Assembly (NCBI GenBank): GCA_023269245.1
Contig: JAHFMB010000064.1
Span: forward strand, 1 to 5,701
Reading direction: 5' to 3'
From: Candidatus Tayloriibacteriota bacterium
GTDB lineage: Bacteria > Patescibacteriota > Minisyncoccia > Phycocordibacterales > PALSA-1337
Length of the DNA stretch: 5,701 nt
Part shown: positions 4,639 through 5,701 of the stretch, piece after piece
Position numbering within the stretch: the stretch's first letter is position 1
How the letters are laid out: every line of letters starts with the position of its first letter
Program-made: the position numbers and the translations under genes
The notes under the pieces: generated by a model
The model's input: only the letters and a program-made list of their open reading frames with translations
What the model was told of the DNA's origin: nothing
Databases searched by the model: none

Positions 4639-5701
4639 CTATATTTTTTCAAACCCGCCAAAATCAGCCTTATCCATACTAAGGAAGGTGGTCTTCTTGC
4701 TGTCAAAGTAGAGTTTGGCTATACCCGTCGGACCATTGCGGTGCTTCTCAATAAGTATCTCAGCTTCTTCTTTGCGGCCGCCGGCATCCTGATCGGATTC
4801 GCGATGAATGAACATAACTACATCGGCATCCTGCTCGATGGAACCGGAGTCGCGGAGGTCGGACAGGCGAGGTTTGCCGCCACGCTGTTCAACGGCACGC
4901 GAAAGCTGTGAGAGGGCAAGGACAGGAACTTCTAGTTCGCGAGCTAGATTTTTCAACGCGTGCGATATCTCAGTGATTTGTTGTACAAGGTTATCACTAC
5001 CGCGTGTTTGGGTGGGGATGATGAGCTGAAGATAGTCGACGACGATGAGACCAAGGCCTTTTTCGTTCTTGAGACGGCGGGCGGTGGCGCGCATTTTGAG
5101 CATGTTATTGCCGGCTTGGTCATCGATGAATATAGGCGCCTCGGACAACCTGCCTATGGCGTCCCCGATAGCCTTGAAATCGTCTGTTACCGACAGATTG
5201 TGTCCGGTGCGAATCTTCCAGGAGTCAACTTGGGATTCGGCCGCCAGCATACGGTCAACCAGCTGCTGCGAGCTCATTTCGAGAGAAAAAATAGCAACTG
5301 GAACTTTGTGATTGACGGCGGCTTTGCGGGCGATATCGAGCGCAAGGGACGTTTTACCCATGGAAGGGCGTGCGGCGAGAATGATCAAGTCAGACTTTTG
5401 CATGCCAGCCAGCTTGTTATCAAGCTCCGCAAATCCAGTCGGGACACCGCGGAGTTCTCCCTTTGTCTTGTGGAGATGGTCAAGACGCTCCCACGCCTCA
5501 TGGAGAGTATCTTTGAGCGCCACGAACTTGTGGGAGCCGGTCTTGTTGGTGACCGCGTACAAGGCCTTTTCGGCTTTTTCCAAAATGTCATGCATTTCTC
5601 CCTCTTCATCGTATCCGAGGCCGGTGATGTGTTCGGCCGCGCGCAACAACTCGCGCATAATGTGCTTTTTTTGCACGATTTCCGCGTAGTGGCTGGCATT
5701 T
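4639..5701 (-). CDS. dnaB: Replicative DNA helicase DnaB, N-terminus beyond the right edge
   Basis: The C-terminal 353 residues of the hexameric replicative helicase, which unwinds DNA 5'-3' at the fork using ATP. The frame is open to base 5701, and the first visible residues NASHYAEIVQKKHIMRELL are the standard linker before the RecA-like domain, so no start lies in the window; the GTG at 5676 is internal. Counting from that codon, the features are LRGVPTGFAELDNKLAG (75-91); Walker A ARPSMGKTS (102-110); SLEMSSQQLVDRML (131-144); Walker B LIVVDYLQLI (210-219) with the DNA-binding-loop region after it; LSQLSRAVEQR (255-265); and SDLRDSGSIEQDADVVMFIHR (272-292) with its arginine region. There is no intein at the Walker A motif. 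The primase-interacting N-terminal domain is outside the window. It ends with TAG and is followed by recR. Confidence 0.97.
   Translation of the reverse strand, partial: NASHYAEIVQKKHIMRELLRAAEHITGLGYDEEGEMHDILEKAEKALYAVTNKTGSHKFVALKDTLHEAWERLDHLHKTKGELRGVPTGFAELDNKLAGMQKSDLIILAARPSMGKTSLALDIARKAAVNHKVPVAIFSLEMSSQQLVDRMLAAESQVDSWKIRTGHNLSVTDDFKAIGDAIGRLSEAPIFIDDQAGNNMLKMRATARRLKNEKGLGLIVVDYLQLIIPTQTRGSDNLVQQITEISHALKNLARELEVPVLALSQLSRAVEQRGGKPRLSDLRDSGSIEQDADVVMFIHRESDQDAGGRKEEAEILIEKHRNGPTGIAKLYFDSKKTTFLSMDKADFGGFEKI

Noticed and set aside
4495..4911. Plus-strand open frame of 138 codons across the recR-dnaB junction
   Set aside because: It overlaps two unmistakable genes on the other strand (recR and dnaB) and its product has no family resemblance.
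1..5701. A novel multi-gene defence or mobile system
   Set aside because: The genes are mostly separate transcription units of known families, with no integrase, transposase, toxin-antitoxin pair, direct-repeat array or defence-type operon visible.

Overview
The window most resembles a small-genome bacterium of the Candidate Phyla Radiation (Patescibacteria, probably a Parcubacteria-type lineage). This rests on recalled family resemblance, not a search. The RecR and L21 proteins have the wording I associate with that group, rplU has no rpmA beside it, and several genes start only 6-9 bases after a -10 hexamer, which implies leaderless transcripts. Stops are TAA, TAG and TGA, and no intact gene needs a recoded TGA, so the code appears to be the standard bacterial one.

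Layout. The left edge carries the 3' part of a GNAT acetyltransferase (+). Next is a monocistronic DMT/EamA-like membrane transporter (+). From 1381 to 1739 on the minus strand lies a tautomerase-superfamily gene that is not open in any single frame: it is broken by one missing base near 1643-1649. It converges with the transporter on a shared bidirectional terminator and diverges from rmuC. The tautomerase-rmuC intergenic region holds a perfect 10-bp inverted repeat over a possible tautomerase promoter. rmuC (+), rplU (+) and a membrane-anchored single-domain surface protein (+) follow, each with its own -10 element. At the right, recR and the 3' part of dnaB (both -) form a replication/repair pair that converges with the surface protein.

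How the genes relate. rmuC, recR and dnaB are DNA maintenance genes, rplU is a 50S ribosomal protein, and the others are accessory. Apart from dnaB-recR, every gene seems to be an independent transcription unit. I see no phage, insertion sequence, CRISPR array, tRNA or rRNA, and no multi-gene novel system. The most informative observations are the hidden frameshifted tautomerase, the operator-like inverted repeat, and the repeated leaderless-promoter arrangement that corrects several start codons.
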